A DNA stretch of 17,279 nt, from positions 17,172 to 34,450 of the forward strand of contig QHXU01000054.1 of assembly GCA_003223065.1 (NCBI GenBank), read 5' to 3'. This document shows, piece after piece, positions 6,673 to 15,009 of this stretch; the first letter of the stretch is position 1; each line of letters starts with the position of its first letter. The notes under the pieces are model-generated. The model was given only the letters and a program-made list of their open reading frames with translations, had not been told where the DNA came from and ran no database searches. Source of the stretch: Acidobacteriota bacterium. Its GTDB lineage: Bacteria > Acidobacteriota > Terriglobia > Bryobacterales > Bryobacteraceae. The position numbers and the translations under genes were made by a program.

Positions 6673-9243
6673 ATGACCAGGCTTTTGCGCCGCCTCCGAT
6701 ATTGGCTGCACCGCGGCAAAATGGACGCCGAGCTAGCCGAAGAGATGGAATTTCACCGCGCCATGCTGGCAGACAGCGGGCAGGCGGGCGCAGCCATGGG
6801 CAATACTACGCTTGCACGAGAGGACGCGCGCGCGGTATGGATCTGGCCGTGGCTGGAGAGCGTGTGGCAAGACTCGGTGTATGCCGTTCGCACAATGCGG
6901 CGGGAACCGGGCTTTACAATTACGGCGCTTCTGGCCCTGGGGAGCGCGATCGGCCTGAACACCAGCCTGTTTACGATCTTCAACGCGGTCGCACTGCGGC
7001 CGTGGCCGGTCCACGACCCGTCGCGGGTGGTTACATTGCACCGGTTCGTGCGGGAAGGCGGAGGGGACTTTGGAATTGCACAGTACCGCTATTTTGCGCA
7101 ATATTCCCGGGCCTTCAGCGGACTCATCGCGATGCGTAATGGCGAGCGGGTGAAGATGGACGATCACCCGCTGCAACTGACGTATGTCAGCGGCAATTAC
7201 TTCCGCGTGCTGGGCGTAGAGATGGAGCGCGCACGCGGATTCCTCGACCAGGAAGACCTCACCGGGGCGCCCGAGGCCGTGGCCGTGATCAGCCACGATC
7301 TCTGGGAGAACCGGTTCGGCGCCGATCCGCAGATAGTGGGCCGGACGATCCGGCTGGATGACATACCATTCACCGTAGTTGGCGTGACGCCGGCCGAATT
7401 CACCGGCACCAACCCGTTGCGGAATGACATCTGGACGCCGCTGCCGTCACGCAAGCTGTTGCGGCCCAACGACCCCTCGGTCCAGGGCTGGCTCACGTCG
7501 CCCGATTTCTGCTGCACGCCCGTGGCCGGGCGGCTCGCTCCCGGCGTCACCCGGGCGCAGGCGGAAGACGAACTTGCGATTCTGGCCAATCAATTCCGCA
7601 GCCAGAACCGAATGGGCGGGCAACGCCCCCAGATCCTGGTCGCCGGCACATCGTGGATCGAAAGCCCCCGCAAAAAGCGGCAGGTGCTTCCCATGATCCT
7701 GACATTGTTTTTCGCGGTCACGCTGGTCCTTCTGCTGGCGTGCGCCAACGTCGGCAACCTGCTGCTGGCAAGGGCGGCGGCGCGGCGGCAGGAGATTGCG
7801 GTACGGCTTTCGCTTGGCGGCAGCCGATTCCGTCTAATTCGTCAACTGCTGGTGGAGAGCATGCTCCTGGCGCTGGCAGCGGCGGGCCTGGGACTGGTAA
7901 TGGCGCTGGTCGTTCCCGCCGCGGTGCTGCGCCGGCTGGCGGAAGATCAGACCTTTCACGTGGCGCCCGATCTGAACGTCCTGATGTACACGATAGCCGT
8001 AGCTGTCCTTTCCTGCCTCGCATTCGGACTCGCGCCCGCTCTTCACGGCACGCGAGGAGGGATCTCCGCGGCGCTGAAGGCTGGCGCAGAGGGCGCACCT
8101 CCCAAGCGGCTCCCTTTGCGCAGCGTGTTGCTCTCGGTGCAGGTTGCGATCAGCGTGATCCTGCTGGCGAATGCGGGACTGCTGGTCCGCGGTTTGCAGC
8201 GGGCGCAAGCAGTGGACCCCGGATTCGACGTCCAGAACGTAACGGTGCTGTCGATCGACTTGCCGGCGAGCCAGTATACCGGCCCGCGTACGAAGGAATT
8301 AACCCGCGACCTGCTGGCGCAACTGGACCGCTCCCGAGAACTGCCTGCCTGCGGGCTCGCGCTGAATCCACCGCTGAGCAACTCGAACTACAGCACTTCG
8401 TTCCAGCTTACCGGCCGGCAGGGCTCTCCGGTTCTGCACATTTTCTCCAACGAAATCTCTGGCGGGTATGTCGATGCGCTGGGAATGCGGCTACTGGCCG
8501 GGCGCAATTTCGTGCCCGAGGATACCGCGCGCAACGTCGTGATAATTAACGAAGCAGCGGCGAAGCGCTGGTGGCCGGGAGAGAACCCCCTGGGAAGAAT
8601 AATTCTGGCGGACGAGAAGATGCGGCAGATCGTCGGCGTGATATCCGACACGTATACCAACGATCTCTCGTCCATCGAAGCCGTCATCTACTTTCCAATA
8701 ACCGGCCGTTGGGGTGCTCCCTTCATCGTCGTACACGATCGCGGAGCCGCTTCCCTCGACCTTATCGCGGCCATTGTGAAACAAATGGAGCCGCGAGCCC
8801 GGGTTCGCGCCGAGCCGTTGACTGCCAGTTTCAGCCGCAAGCTGCAGCCTTCGATCTATGGCTCGGAGCTGGCGGGGTTCCTGGGCTTGCTGGCGCTGGC
8901 GATCGCCTCGGTGGGAATGTCTGGAGTGTTCGCCTACGTGGTTGGCCAGCGCACGCGTGAAATCGGAGTGCGGATGGCGCTGGGTGCGCAACCCTCGCAA
9001 ATCGTGAGGCTGGTGCTGGGTTCGAGCGTTCGTGCCCTGGCATCCGGCCTGGCGTGCGGGATCGCGGGTGCGGCGGCTATATCGGCGCTCGTGGCCAACG
9101 CTCTGCCGGGCATTCATCCGCTGGACCCACTGGCATACTCCAGTGTGGTGTTGTTGCTAAGCGCGGCTGTGGCGCTCGCGAGCGCTGTTCCCGCGAGGTG
9201 CGCGACGCGAGTGGACCCGGTACGCGCCTTGCGGTGGGAGTAA
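6673..9243 (+). CDS. ADOP-family (Acidobacterial duplicated orphan) MacB/FtsX-like permease
   Basis: This 856-residue membrane protein has the ADOP plan. A cytoplasmic N-terminal helical region (1-80) includes EEMEFHRAML and RTMRREPGFT. TM1 lies at about 81-105, then a MacB-type periplasmic domain to about 340. Three helices follow (about 343-365, 395-420, 437-460), with the permease motif ARRQEIAVRLSLGGSRFRLI between the first two. TM5 (about 481-505) opens the second copy, then a second periplasmic domain and three C-terminal helices (about 731-850) with TREIGVRMALGAQPSQIVRL. It is therefore two FtsX permease units fused in one chain. No ATPase gene is nearby, which is why the family is called 'orphan'. 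A Shine-Dalgarno (AAGGAAG) lies five bases before ATG 6673. It is transcribed with padR. The transported substrate is unknown; MacB relatives work on macrolides, peptides or lipoproteins. Confidence 0.93.
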   Translation: MTRLLRRLRYWLHRGKMDAELAEEMEFHRAMLADSGQAGAAMGNTTLAREDARAVWIWPWLESVWQDSVYAVRTMRREPGFTITALLALGSAIGLNTSLFTIFNAVALRPWPVHDPSRVVTLHRFVREGGGDFGIAQYRYFAQYSRAFSGLIAMRNGERVKMDDHPLQLTYVSGNYFRVLGVEMERARGFLDQEDLTGAPEAVAVISHDLWENRFGADPQIVGRTIRLDDIPFTVVGVTPAEFTGTNPLRNDIWTPLPSRKLLRPNDPSVQGWLTSPDFCCTPVAGRLAPGVTRAQAEDELAILANQFRSQNRMGGQRPQILVAGTSWIESPRKKRQVLPMILTLFFAVTLVLLLACANVGNLLLARAAARRQEIAVRLSLGGSRFRLIRQLLVESMLLALAAAGLGLVMALVVPAAVLRRLAEDQTFHVAPDLNVLMYTIAVAVLSCLAFGLAPALHGTRGGISAALKAGAEGAPPKRLPLRSVLLSVQVAISVILLANAGLLVRGLQRAQAVDPGFDVQNVTVLSIDLPASQYTGPRTKELTRDLLAQLDRSRELPACGLALNPPLSNSNYSTSFQLTGRQGSPVLHIFSNEISGGYVDALGMRLLAGRNFVPEDTARNVVIINEAAAKRWWPGENPLGRIILADEKMRQIVGVISDTYTNDLSSIEAVIYFPITGRWGAPFIVVHDRGAASLDLIAAIVKQMEPRARVRAEPLTASFSRKLQPSIYGSELAGFLGLLALAIASVGMSGVFAYVVGQRTREIGVRMALGAQPSQIVRLVLGSSVRALASGLACGIAGAAAISALVANALPGIHPLDPLAYSSVVLLLSAAVALASAVPARCATRVDPVRALRWE

Positions 9244-9279
9244 CAAACCGAAGACCTGTGAGCGCGAAAAGAGCGCGGG

Positions 9280-9759
9280 TTACGAGAACAGGGACTTCAC
9301 AAATTCGCGGATGCGCCAATGCCGCCCTGGGCAACGAGGCCACGGGGCGAAGCTGATGATGTTCGTGTCGCGCTCCACCCACAGCGCGACCGGCTCCTTC
9401 TGGGGGAACGAGATGCTGAAGACGACGCCGGCCCCGCACGCATCCACATGGTCTATCTTTGCGGCGGCTGCGTTTGCGTATGAGCTATCCGGTCCCCAAT
9501 CTTCCGTGAACTTGTCGGGCGGGTAGTACTTGCAGGGACTGTCCTGAGTGCAGCCCCACAGCCTGTAGGCATCCTGATACTGTTTCTGCTGGAGCAGCGA
9601 GAGGAAGTGCTTTACAACCTGCTCCTGGCGCCAGTTCCGAAACGTGAAGTAAAGCACGCTGCCGGCGATCACCACCGCCAATCCCCAGATCACGATGCGC
9701 TTGATCAAGCGCTCGCGCCGTTCTTCTCCGGCACCGTACGCGTCCAGGTACCCCGCCAT
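9280..9759 (-). CDS. membrane-anchored protein of unknown function, coupled to ompH
   Basis: I do not recognise a named family. The 159-residue protein has a charged N-terminus (GAGEERRERLIKR), one membrane helix at about 22-41 (IVIWGLAVVIAGSVLYFTF), and a soluble domain. That domain begins with an amphipathic helix (QVVKHFLSLLQQKQYQDAYRLW), followed by a Cys-containing loop (GCTQDSPCKYYPP) and beta strands ending in WRIREFVKSLFS. The helix plus curved sheet could be an NTF2/DUF4878-like fold, but this is a guess from pattern. The ATG at 9759 lies one base after the TAA (9761-9763) that would close the unshifted ompH frame, so the two genes were probably translationally coupled. It converges on the ADOP gene with 36 bp between them. 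Confidence 0.78.
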   Translation of the reverse strand: MAGYLDAYGAGEERRERLIKRIVIWGLAVVIAGSVLYFTFRNWRQEQVVKHFLSLLQQKQYQDAYRLWGCTQDSPCKYYPPDKFTEDWGPDSSYANAAAAKIDHVDACGAGVVFSISFPQKEPVALWVERDTNIISFAPWPRCPGRHWRIREFVKSLFS

Positions 9760-9760
9760 G

Positions 9761-9852
9761 TTACTTCACCGGATACGCTTTGTCGTACGCTGCGATAGCC
9801 TCATTGGTGATCTCGAGCACGGGCTTAAAGAACACCGTGTTGGTGATGTCGA
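9761..9852 (-). pseudogene. displaced 3' tail of ompH
   Basis: Beyond the premature TAG of ompH, a different frame continues with VDITNTVFFKPVLEITNEA and ends ...YDKAYPVK at TAA 9763-9761. These 30 codons (first codon GTC at 9853-9851) look like the normal C-terminus of acidobacterial OmpH/Skp proteins. Adding one base (GAGTAGTC to GAGGTAGTC) restores KGLEVVDITNTVFF and a protein of 173 residues. As it stands the tail has no start and is not translated unless the ribosome slips by -1. Confidence 0.7.
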
Positions 9853-10281
9853 CTACTCAAGCCCCTTTTCCTCGGCGATCTTTTTCACGACTTCATTCAT
9901 CCGCGTATTGGCGCGCTGGAGAATGTCGTTCCGCTCGCGATTGACATCGTCCTGTAAGTCCTGGCTCAGGCGTTCCGCTTCGCGCTGCTTGCGCGCGCCG
10001 CGCGCCTGCAGTTCCGCTTCACCGGACGCGCTCAGCTTGCCCTGGCTGTTCTGGAGCTGGGTCTGGATGTCATTCAACTCGCGCTGCACTTTATCGAGCG
10101 CGTCCTGCCTCGGCTTGTACTTCGCCTGAAGGTCATTCGAGGCCTTCTTGATCTCCGCGGTCTCGAGGATCGCGCGCTGCAGGTTGATTATCGCTACTTT
10201 CGACTGCGCCGAAGCGCCAGACGGGGAGATCAACCCGGCGGCGCACACCGCGAGCACCGGAAGCATGAGGGAACGGAACAT
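9853..10281 (-). CDS. OmpH/Skp-family periplasmic chaperone, frameshifted before its C-terminus
   Basis: The protein has a signal peptide (about 1-25, ending GASA) and KVAIINLQRAILET, the conserved first strand and helix of Skp/OmpH proteins. A long, highly charged coiled-coil arm (about 45-130) follows, with many Gln, Lys, Glu and Arg residues. Skp trimers hold unfolded outer-membrane proteins in the periplasm. The frame ends at TAG 9855-9853 after KIAEEKGLE, giving 142 residues, clearly short because the conserved C-terminal strand lies in another frame just downstream. A one-base loss is the simplest explanation; a sequencing or assembly error cannot be excluded. AAGGAG lies 13 bases before ATG 10281, a long spacing. 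The gene has its own candidate promoter after the phosphatase gene and is followed by the 159-residue membrane protein. Confidence 0.88.
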   Translation of the reverse strand: MFRSLMLPVLAVCAAGLISPSGASAQSKVAIINLQRAILETAEIKKASNDLQAKYKPRQDALDKVQRELNDIQTQLQNSQGKLSASGEAELQARGARKQREAERLSQDLQDDVNRERNDILQRANTRMNEVVKKIAEEKGLE

Positions 10282-10301
10282 GGATTGAACGGGACTCCTT
10301 T

Positions 10302-10329
10302 ATCGTATTTTATTTTAGCAACAGACCAA
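10302..10329 (-). promoter_or_regulatory. candidate ompH promoter
   Basis: Read on the minus strand, TTGGTC (10329-10324) is followed after 16 bp by TACGAT (10307-10302). The spacer is AT-rich in an otherwise GC-rich region. This would let ompH be transcribed separately from the phosphatase gene upstream of it. Confidence 0.35.
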
Positions 10330-10340
10330 AGCCGCGAACG

Positions 10341-11879
10341 CTAGCGCAGCATTTCATCCAGGACGCGGCCGATGCTGCCGCTAGGGGTCTCGATGTCGAG
10401 CATGGTGGCGAGCGTGGGGGCGATATCGTTCACCGATACGTTGCGGTTGTAACGTCCCGCGCGAACCTGAAGACCCAGAAAAATGACGGGCACGTGCGCG
10501 TCATAATCGAAAGGCGTGCCGTGGCTAGTGCCCCTGGCGCCAGAGGCGCCGGATAACCAGTAGGGATCCGAAATGACGAAGAGGTTGGGGGAGCGAGCCG
10601 CGTTGAAGCCGTTCCTCACTCGCACGCCGATCTGATCGTCAAGAATCGCGCCGTTCAACAACTGCGTTCGTGTGTAAACCCGGAAAACGTGGGGCTGCGC
10701 ACGAAGCGCATCGGCGGATACGCGCTCCATTTCGGCCACATCGATATTCTTGCCGGGGATCGGATCGGAGTTGAGGAAAATCCCTGCCTCCGATGAATCG
10801 GCGATAAACTTTCCATCCCCGAATCTCGCGGACAACGCCTTCTCCACTACCTCACGCCGCTGCTCGGCGTTGAGCCGTCCGCCGGGCATCTTGCGCTGCT
10901 GATTGACTTCCGGCACCGGTGCGACGCCGTGATCGGCCGTAAGCGCCACCAGCACCTTGCCGGCGCCGGCCTGCGCCTCCGCGGCGCGCAATACGTCCCC
11001 GATCAATTTGTCCACGCGGATCGCCATGTCGCGCACTTCCGGCGCGTCGGGCCCGAGGCGATGACCCACGTAATCGTTTGACGAAAAGCTGACCGCGAGC
11101 AGGTCGATCTGGGATCCCGCCCCGAGCTTTTCAGCAGCCAGGGCGCGGAGCGCGAACTGTGCGATCAGCTCGTTGCCATAGGGGGTTGCCTCGAGTTCAT
11201 TGTAGAGCCGCGGACCGGCAGCCGGCATGTCCCGCCCCTTCCATTCCCGCCCGGCATATTTGTCGGCCGGCCACGTTTCGTTGAACTGTTCGACCCACTG
11301 AGGTAGCGCGCCGAAATAATAACTGCTGCTGACGAAGTTGCCGCTGTTGCCATCGAACCAGTATGCTCCGTCCGCCATGTGCCCGGACGGCAGGATCGCG
11401 CTGCGATCCTTGATCGAAACGCCAATCACCTTGCCACCCTTGCCTGACATCTTCAGTTCGTCGCCGAGCGTCGATTGCAGCAGGCGCCGAGGCGACGATC
11501 CGCGTCCCGTGCCGCCGAGCAGAGTGGTTGCGTCATCGGAAACGCAGGTGACCCGCTTCTGCGAACTCCGGTCCCACCACTCGTTGGCGATGATTCCGCT
11601 CATGGCAGGCGGCGCGCCGGTGAGGAAAGCCGTGTGGCCGATCGCTGTCACGGTGGGGACGTGCTCGTAATGCGCGTTGGTGAAGACCGCGCCTTGTTCT
11701 AGCAGACGTTTGAGTCCAGCCGTGTAATCCGCGCGAAATCGCGTCAGATAGTCGTAGCGGAACTGGTCGATTACCACCGCCAGGACCAGCTTTGGCTGAC
11801 TGGGCGGCGCTGACGCGTCCGGCCGGGGCTGGGCGCGCAGAGATACAACTAGAATGACAGCGAGGATGCACTTGCCCAT
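10341..11879 (-). CDS. PafA-like secreted alkaline phosphatase (alkaline phosphatase superfamily)
   Basis: This 512-residue protein starts with a short signal peptide (MGKCILAVILVVSLRAQ) and carries the metal and catalytic motifs of the phosphate-irrepressible PafA-type phosphatases. These are VVIDQFRYDY with metal Asp38; HVPTVTAIGHT with the likely nucleophile Thr78; WWDRSSQKRVTCVSDD; and SIKDRSAILPSGH with Lys157 and Arg159, matching the phosphate-binding KxR pair of PafA. SNDYVGHRLGPD (Asp269, His273), TADHG (Asp316, His317) and the late SHGTPFDYDAHVP metal His follow. It should hydrolyse phosphomonoesters in the periplasm or outside the cell. The KxR pair argues for a monoesterase over a diesterase, but this is inference. 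The gene begins 21 bp after the TPR gene on the same strand; GGAGG lies about 14 bases before the ATG, so start spacing is loose. The two are probably co-transcribed. Confidence 0.88.
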   Translation of the reverse strand: MGKCILAVILVVSLRAQPRPDASAPPSQPKLVLAVVIDQFRYDYLTRFRADYTAGLKRLLEQGAVFTNAHYEHVPTVTAIGHTAFLTGAPPAMSGIIANEWWDRSSQKRVTCVSDDATTLLGGTGRGSSPRRLLQSTLGDELKMSGKGGKVIGVSIKDRSAILPSGHMADGAYWFDGNSGNFVSSSYYFGALPQWVEQFNETWPADKYAGREWKGRDMPAAGPRLYNELEATPYGNELIAQFALRALAAEKLGAGSQIDLLAVSFSSNDYVGHRLGPDAPEVRDMAIRVDKLIGDVLRAAEAQAGAGKVLVALTADHGVAPVPEVNQQRKMPGGRLNAEQRREVVEKALSARFGDGKFIADSSEAGIFLNSDPIPGKNIDVAEMERVSADALRAQPHVFRVYTRTQLLNGAILDDQIGVRVRNGFNAARSPNLFVISDPYWLSGASGARGTSHGTPFDYDAHVPVIFLGLQVRAGRYNRNVSVNDIAPTLATMLDIETPSGSIGRVLDEMLR

Positions 11880-11900
11880 ACTAAGAGCGTTCAGCCTCCG

Positions 11901-13937
11901 CTACTGCTTGTTTGGATTTGGTCCGCCTTCCTTGGCGAGCCGGACTTTGGCGCCCTCGAGCTTGGCTTTTACTTTGGCGACCTCAGCCGGCTCGAGGTCC
12001 GCCGGGGAACTGGCGTCCCACTCCTTGAGCGACGCCTGCCACTGCGCGATGGCTTCTTTAACCTTGGACTGCCGCAGCAACACATCCCCCAGATGATCGT
12101 GGACTGTGGGGTCGCGGGGTGTACGCTCCAGCGCCCGCCGCAGGTTCTCCTCCGCCTCAGGCAGCCGGCCCAGGCGGTAGAAGACCCACCCCAGGCTGTC
12201 CAAGTAGGCGCCGTTGTTTGGATCCTTCTCGAGCGCTTTGGTGATGAACTGGAGCGCTTCCTGCAGGCGCGTGTTGCGGTCAGCCAGCATGTAGCCGAGA
12301 TAGTTCAGGGTCGCCGCGCTGCCCGGATTAATGGCGAGTACTTTTCTAAATTCAGCTTCCGCGGCATCAAGGTTCTTCATTTTTTCGAACATTGCGCCGC
12401 GCATAAACCACACGCCTTCCTTCTCCTCCTTGGACTGGGAGAGCTTTTCGGCGGAGTCCAGCATCTTGGCCATTTCGTCAAAGCGCTTGGCTTTGTCGTA
12501 GATCTGGGCCATCGAAAGGTAAGTCTCGCGATCGTTCTTGCCGTCGAGGAGCTTCTTCACATCCGCCGCGGCGGCATCGCCTTTGCCTAGATCGGCCAGC
12601 AGTCTCGCGCGGCTGATGCGCACATTGCGGTCCGACGGAAATTTCTTGATTGCCGCGTCGGCCTCCTGCTCAGCTTTGGCGAACTCCTTGCCCAGTTGGT
12701 AGGTCTCAATAATATCTGCCGAGGCGCGTGCACCCAGGTCGGGATCGAGCTCCGCCATCTGGCGGAAAGTTTCCACCGCCGGCTCTGTCTGGTCTGCTTC
12801 GCGGTACATTGACGCCAGCCGCTCCAGCAGCGCAACCCGGCTCGCCTTTTCGCTCTGATTGTAGGAGCGCTTGGCGGTGCTGGCCAGAATGTCCTTGAGG
12901 AGCTGGATTGCTTCCGCGGTTTTGCCCTCGGCTTCCAGAATGCTGACCTCGTTGTACCGGATCTCGAGATTGCCCGGTTCGGCGTTGCGCGCTTTGTCGG
13001 ATGCTTCGCGCGCTTTGGCGAAATCATGCATCTGGCGGTAGATCTGCGACATTCGCAAGTAGGACTGCGAATCGCTTGGTTCTTCGTCCACCAGGTCCTG
13101 GTATACCTTCAGCGCGGCCGGATACTGCTCGTCGAGCATCAGGTCCTGCGCCATGCCGCGCTTCAAATCGGCGGCGTTGGGCGGATTCAGTTCTAAAGCG
13201 CGACGCAACGTTTCGGCGGCGAGACCGAAATCGCGCATCTGTTCGTAGGCTGCTGCCAGCGCCTGCAGACTCCGGGGCGTGGGATTCTTATCGGCCACCT
13301 TTTTCAGAAGCGCCGATGCGGCCTTGTTATCGCCCAAGTCGGAGTAAACCAGCGCCAGACCCGTCAGAGCGTCTTCGTTTTCGGGCTCTATGTCGAGAAC
13401 TTTCTTATAGGCCTTCTCAGCCTCCACCGAATTCTGCGCGACCTTCTGCAAGCGACCCAACATCAACCAGGAGTCGGCGTCGTTGGCATCGAGTTCCGTG
13501 ATCTTCTGATACTGCTCGATCGATTTGCGCAGCATCCCTTCGTCGATGCGATTCTGCTGGCTGTCGCCGATCTGGCGCGTAAAGATTCGTGCCAGCAATC
13601 GCCGCGCGTTAATGTCATTCGGATTCTGCTTCAACGCCTCTTCCGCGTCGTTCTGCGCTTCGCGCAAGCGGCCGGCTTGAATGTAGAGCTCAGAAAGTTC
13701 CTCGCTCAGGAGCGGAGTCTGCGGATCCGCCTTGATTGCGGCTTTGTAGTTTTCGATCGCTTTAGTGACGTAATCGCCGCGATTGCCATAGGCCCCGGCC
13801 AGCTCCGCATACATGTGAGCGAGCGTGTAATGATAATATGCTGAGGCGCGATCGACTTTCTTCTCGGCAGCATCGCTGCGTACCTGCCCCCACGCCGCAA
13901 CGCCCCCGATCAATATGATCAACGCTTTCTTATGCAT
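11901..13937 (-). CDS. large secreted tetratricopeptide-repeat (TPR) protein
   Basis: The 678-residue protein has a signal peptide (MHKKALIILIGGVAAWG) and then TPR units almost from end to end. Clear ones read YYHYTLAHMYAELAGAYGNR, DADSWLMLGRLQKVAQNSVE, EDALTGLALVYSDLGDNKA, DSQSYLRMSQIYRQMHDFAK, AATLNYLGYMLADRN and AYLDSLGWVFYRLGRLPEAE. TPR solenoids mediate protein-protein binding; export implies an envelope scaffold or assembly role. The region around 350-500 is more degenerate but keeps the helical hairpin rhythm. The C-terminal tail is charged and ends GGPNPNKQ. The start at ATG 13937 has no strong Shine-Dalgarno. The gene is divergent from miaA across 112 bp and lies directly upstream of the phosphatase gene. 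Specific partner unknown. Confidence 0.87.
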   Translation of the reverse strand: MHKKALIILIGGVAAWGQVRSDAAEKKVDRASAYYHYTLAHMYAELAGAYGNRGDYVTKAIENYKAAIKADPQTPLLSEELSELYIQAGRLREAQNDAEEALKQNPNDINARRLLARIFTRQIGDSQQNRIDEGMLRKSIEQYQKITELDANDADSWLMLGRLQKVAQNSVEAEKAYKKVLDIEPENEDALTGLALVYSDLGDNKAASALLKKVADKNPTPRSLQALAAAYEQMRDFGLAAETLRRALELNPPNAADLKRGMAQDLMLDEQYPAALKVYQDLVDEEPSDSQSYLRMSQIYRQMHDFAKAREASDKARNAEPGNLEIRYNEVSILEAEGKTAEAIQLLKDILASTAKRSYNQSEKASRVALLERLASMYREADQTEPAVETFRQMAELDPDLGARASADIIETYQLGKEFAKAEQEADAAIKKFPSDRNVRISRARLLADLGKGDAAAADVKKLLDGKNDRETYLSMAQIYDKAKRFDEMAKMLDSAEKLSQSKEEKEGVWFMRGAMFEKMKNLDAAEAEFRKVLAINPGSAATLNYLGYMLADRNTRLQEALQFITKALEKDPNNGAYLDSLGWVFYRLGRLPEAEENLRRALERTPRDPTVHDHLGDVLLRQSKVKEAIAQWQASLKEWDASSPADLEPAEVAKVKAKLEGAKVRLAKEGGPNPNKQ

Positions 13938-13986
13938 TCCAGTGTCTCGTTTCCCCAGCTAACTGCCGGTGGGCTCCTTTTCTTCT

Positions 13987-14016
13987 AGTATATCGGCTTG
14001 TCTTTCATTATATCGG
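13987..14016. repeat. tandem -10-like direct repeat between the TPR gene and miaA
   Basis: AGTATATCGG (13987-13996) and ATTATATCGG (14007-14016) are 10-bp repeats with one mismatch, 20 bp apart start to start. On the minus strand each carries a -10-like hexamer: TATACT and TATAAT (14012-14007). They could be alternative -10 elements for the TPR gene or a two-turn-spaced binding site. No matching -35 box was found. Confidence 0.4.
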
Positions 14017-14049
14017 CCCGCATGGCCCGGCGGGTTACGATAACTCACT

Positions 14050-14988
14050 GTGGTCGTGAACGCGTCAACGCTAAACGCGCCCCTCGTGGCCATCGTCGGT
14101 CCCACGGGTTCCGGAAAGAGCACGCTCGCCTTGAGGGTGGCCGAAGAGTTCCTGGGCGAGATTGTCAATTGTGATTCGCTCCAGCTCTACCGGGGTTTCG
14201 ACATCGGCACCGCCAAGATTCCCCAGTCCGAGCGCCGCGGGATCCCCCACCATTTGGTGGACGTGCTCGACCCGCGACAAGGTTACTCCGCGGGTGAGTA
14301 CGCCCGCGCCGCGCGCGACGCAATCGCCGCAATTTCCGCCCGCTCGCGCTTGCCGGTGATCGTGGGCGGAACCGGTTTCTACCTGCGCGCTCTGCTCCAG
14401 GGGCTTCCACAATTGCCGGCGCGTGATGAACGCTTGCGCGCCCGCCTTGTCTCGATCGAACGCAAACGGAGCGGCGGGCTGCATCGCCTGCTCGATCGGC
14501 TCGACCCCGCCTCCGCCGCCCGGATACATCCGCGCGATACTCAAAAACTTGTCCGTGCGCTCGAGGTCCGGGTGCTCACCCGATTTCCGCTGCCGGCGCC
14601 GGAAAACGCCGAACCACTGCGCGGATATCGGATTCTTCAGATCGGCCTCAACCCCGATCGCGCACAATTATACGAAGGCTTGGACGCGCGAGCAGCGCGG
14701 ATGTTTCGTTCCGGTCTGGTCGAAGAAGTCCGCGGACTCCTCGCGGGCGGAGCGACCGGCGCCGAAAAGCCATTCGAGTCGCTGGGCTATAAACAAGCGC
14801 TGGCGGTGGTGCGCGGCCTGCTCACGCTCGATCAAGCGATCGCATCCGCGCAGCTCGAGACACGCCAGTATGCCAAACGCCAGTGGACCTGGTTCCGTCG
14901 CGACCCGGACATTGTATGGCTGTCCGGCTTCGGTCACTCACCGGTCGTAATCGAACAGTGTTTCGAAAACGTACGCGTATTTTGCTAA
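14050..14988 (+). CDS. miaA: tRNA dimethylallyltransferase MiaA
   Basis: MiaA transfers a dimethylallyl group to N6 of A37 in tRNAs that read codons starting with U, improving codon-anticodon pairing. The 312-residue protein has the expected length and motifs: P-loop GPTGSGKST at 17-25, CDSLQLYRGFDIGTAKI with the catalytic Asp42, GGTGFYLRALLQGLP at 106-120, and the C-terminal RQYAKRQWTWFRR. Start is GTG 14050 or GTG 14056; no Shine-Dalgarno lies before either. A TACGAT hexamer (14036-14041) sits 8 bp before GTG 14050, consistent with leaderless expression, but no -35 is evident. In many bacteria miaA sits beside hfq or mutL; neither is visible here. It is divergent from the TPR gene. Confidence 0.95.
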   Translation: MVVNASTLNAPLVAIVGPTGSGKSTLALRVAEEFLGEIVNCDSLQLYRGFDIGTAKIPQSERRGIPHHLVDVLDPRQGYSAGEYARAARDAIAAISARSRLPVIVGGTGFYLRALLQGLPQLPARDERLRARLVSIERKRSGGLHRLLDRLDPASAARIHPRDTQKLVRALEVRVLTRFPLPAPENAEPLRGYRILQIGLNPDRAQLYEGLDARAARMFRSGLVEEVRGLLAGGATGAEKPFESLGYKQALAVVRGLLTLDQAIASAQLETRQYAKRQWTWFRRDPDIVWLSGFGHSPVVIEQCFENVRVFC

Positions 14989-15009
14989 CAAACATTTCAC
15001 AATTATTCG

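Noticed and set aside
7653..8549. 298-codon plus-strand frame inside the ADOP gene
   Set aside because: It overlaps a clearly coding permease frame, and its product is Gly/Arg/Ala-rich low-complexity typical of an out-of-frame reading of GC-rich coding DNA.
8491..9117. 208-codon minus-strand frame opposite the 3' part of the ADOP gene
   Set aside because: Composition (Arg, His, Gln rich) and position mark it as an antisense shadow.
9244..9279. GCGC...GCGC hairpin between the convergent ADOP and 159-residue genes
   Set aside because: The stem is only four base pairs and no T-run follows on either strand, so it does not qualify as an intrinsic terminator.
9845..9870. Programmed -1 frameshifting as explanation for the ompH break
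   Set aside because: A -1 slip would give the right protein, but there is no X-XXY-YYZ slippery heptamer and no obvious downstream hairpin; a simple indel or sequencing error is more likely.
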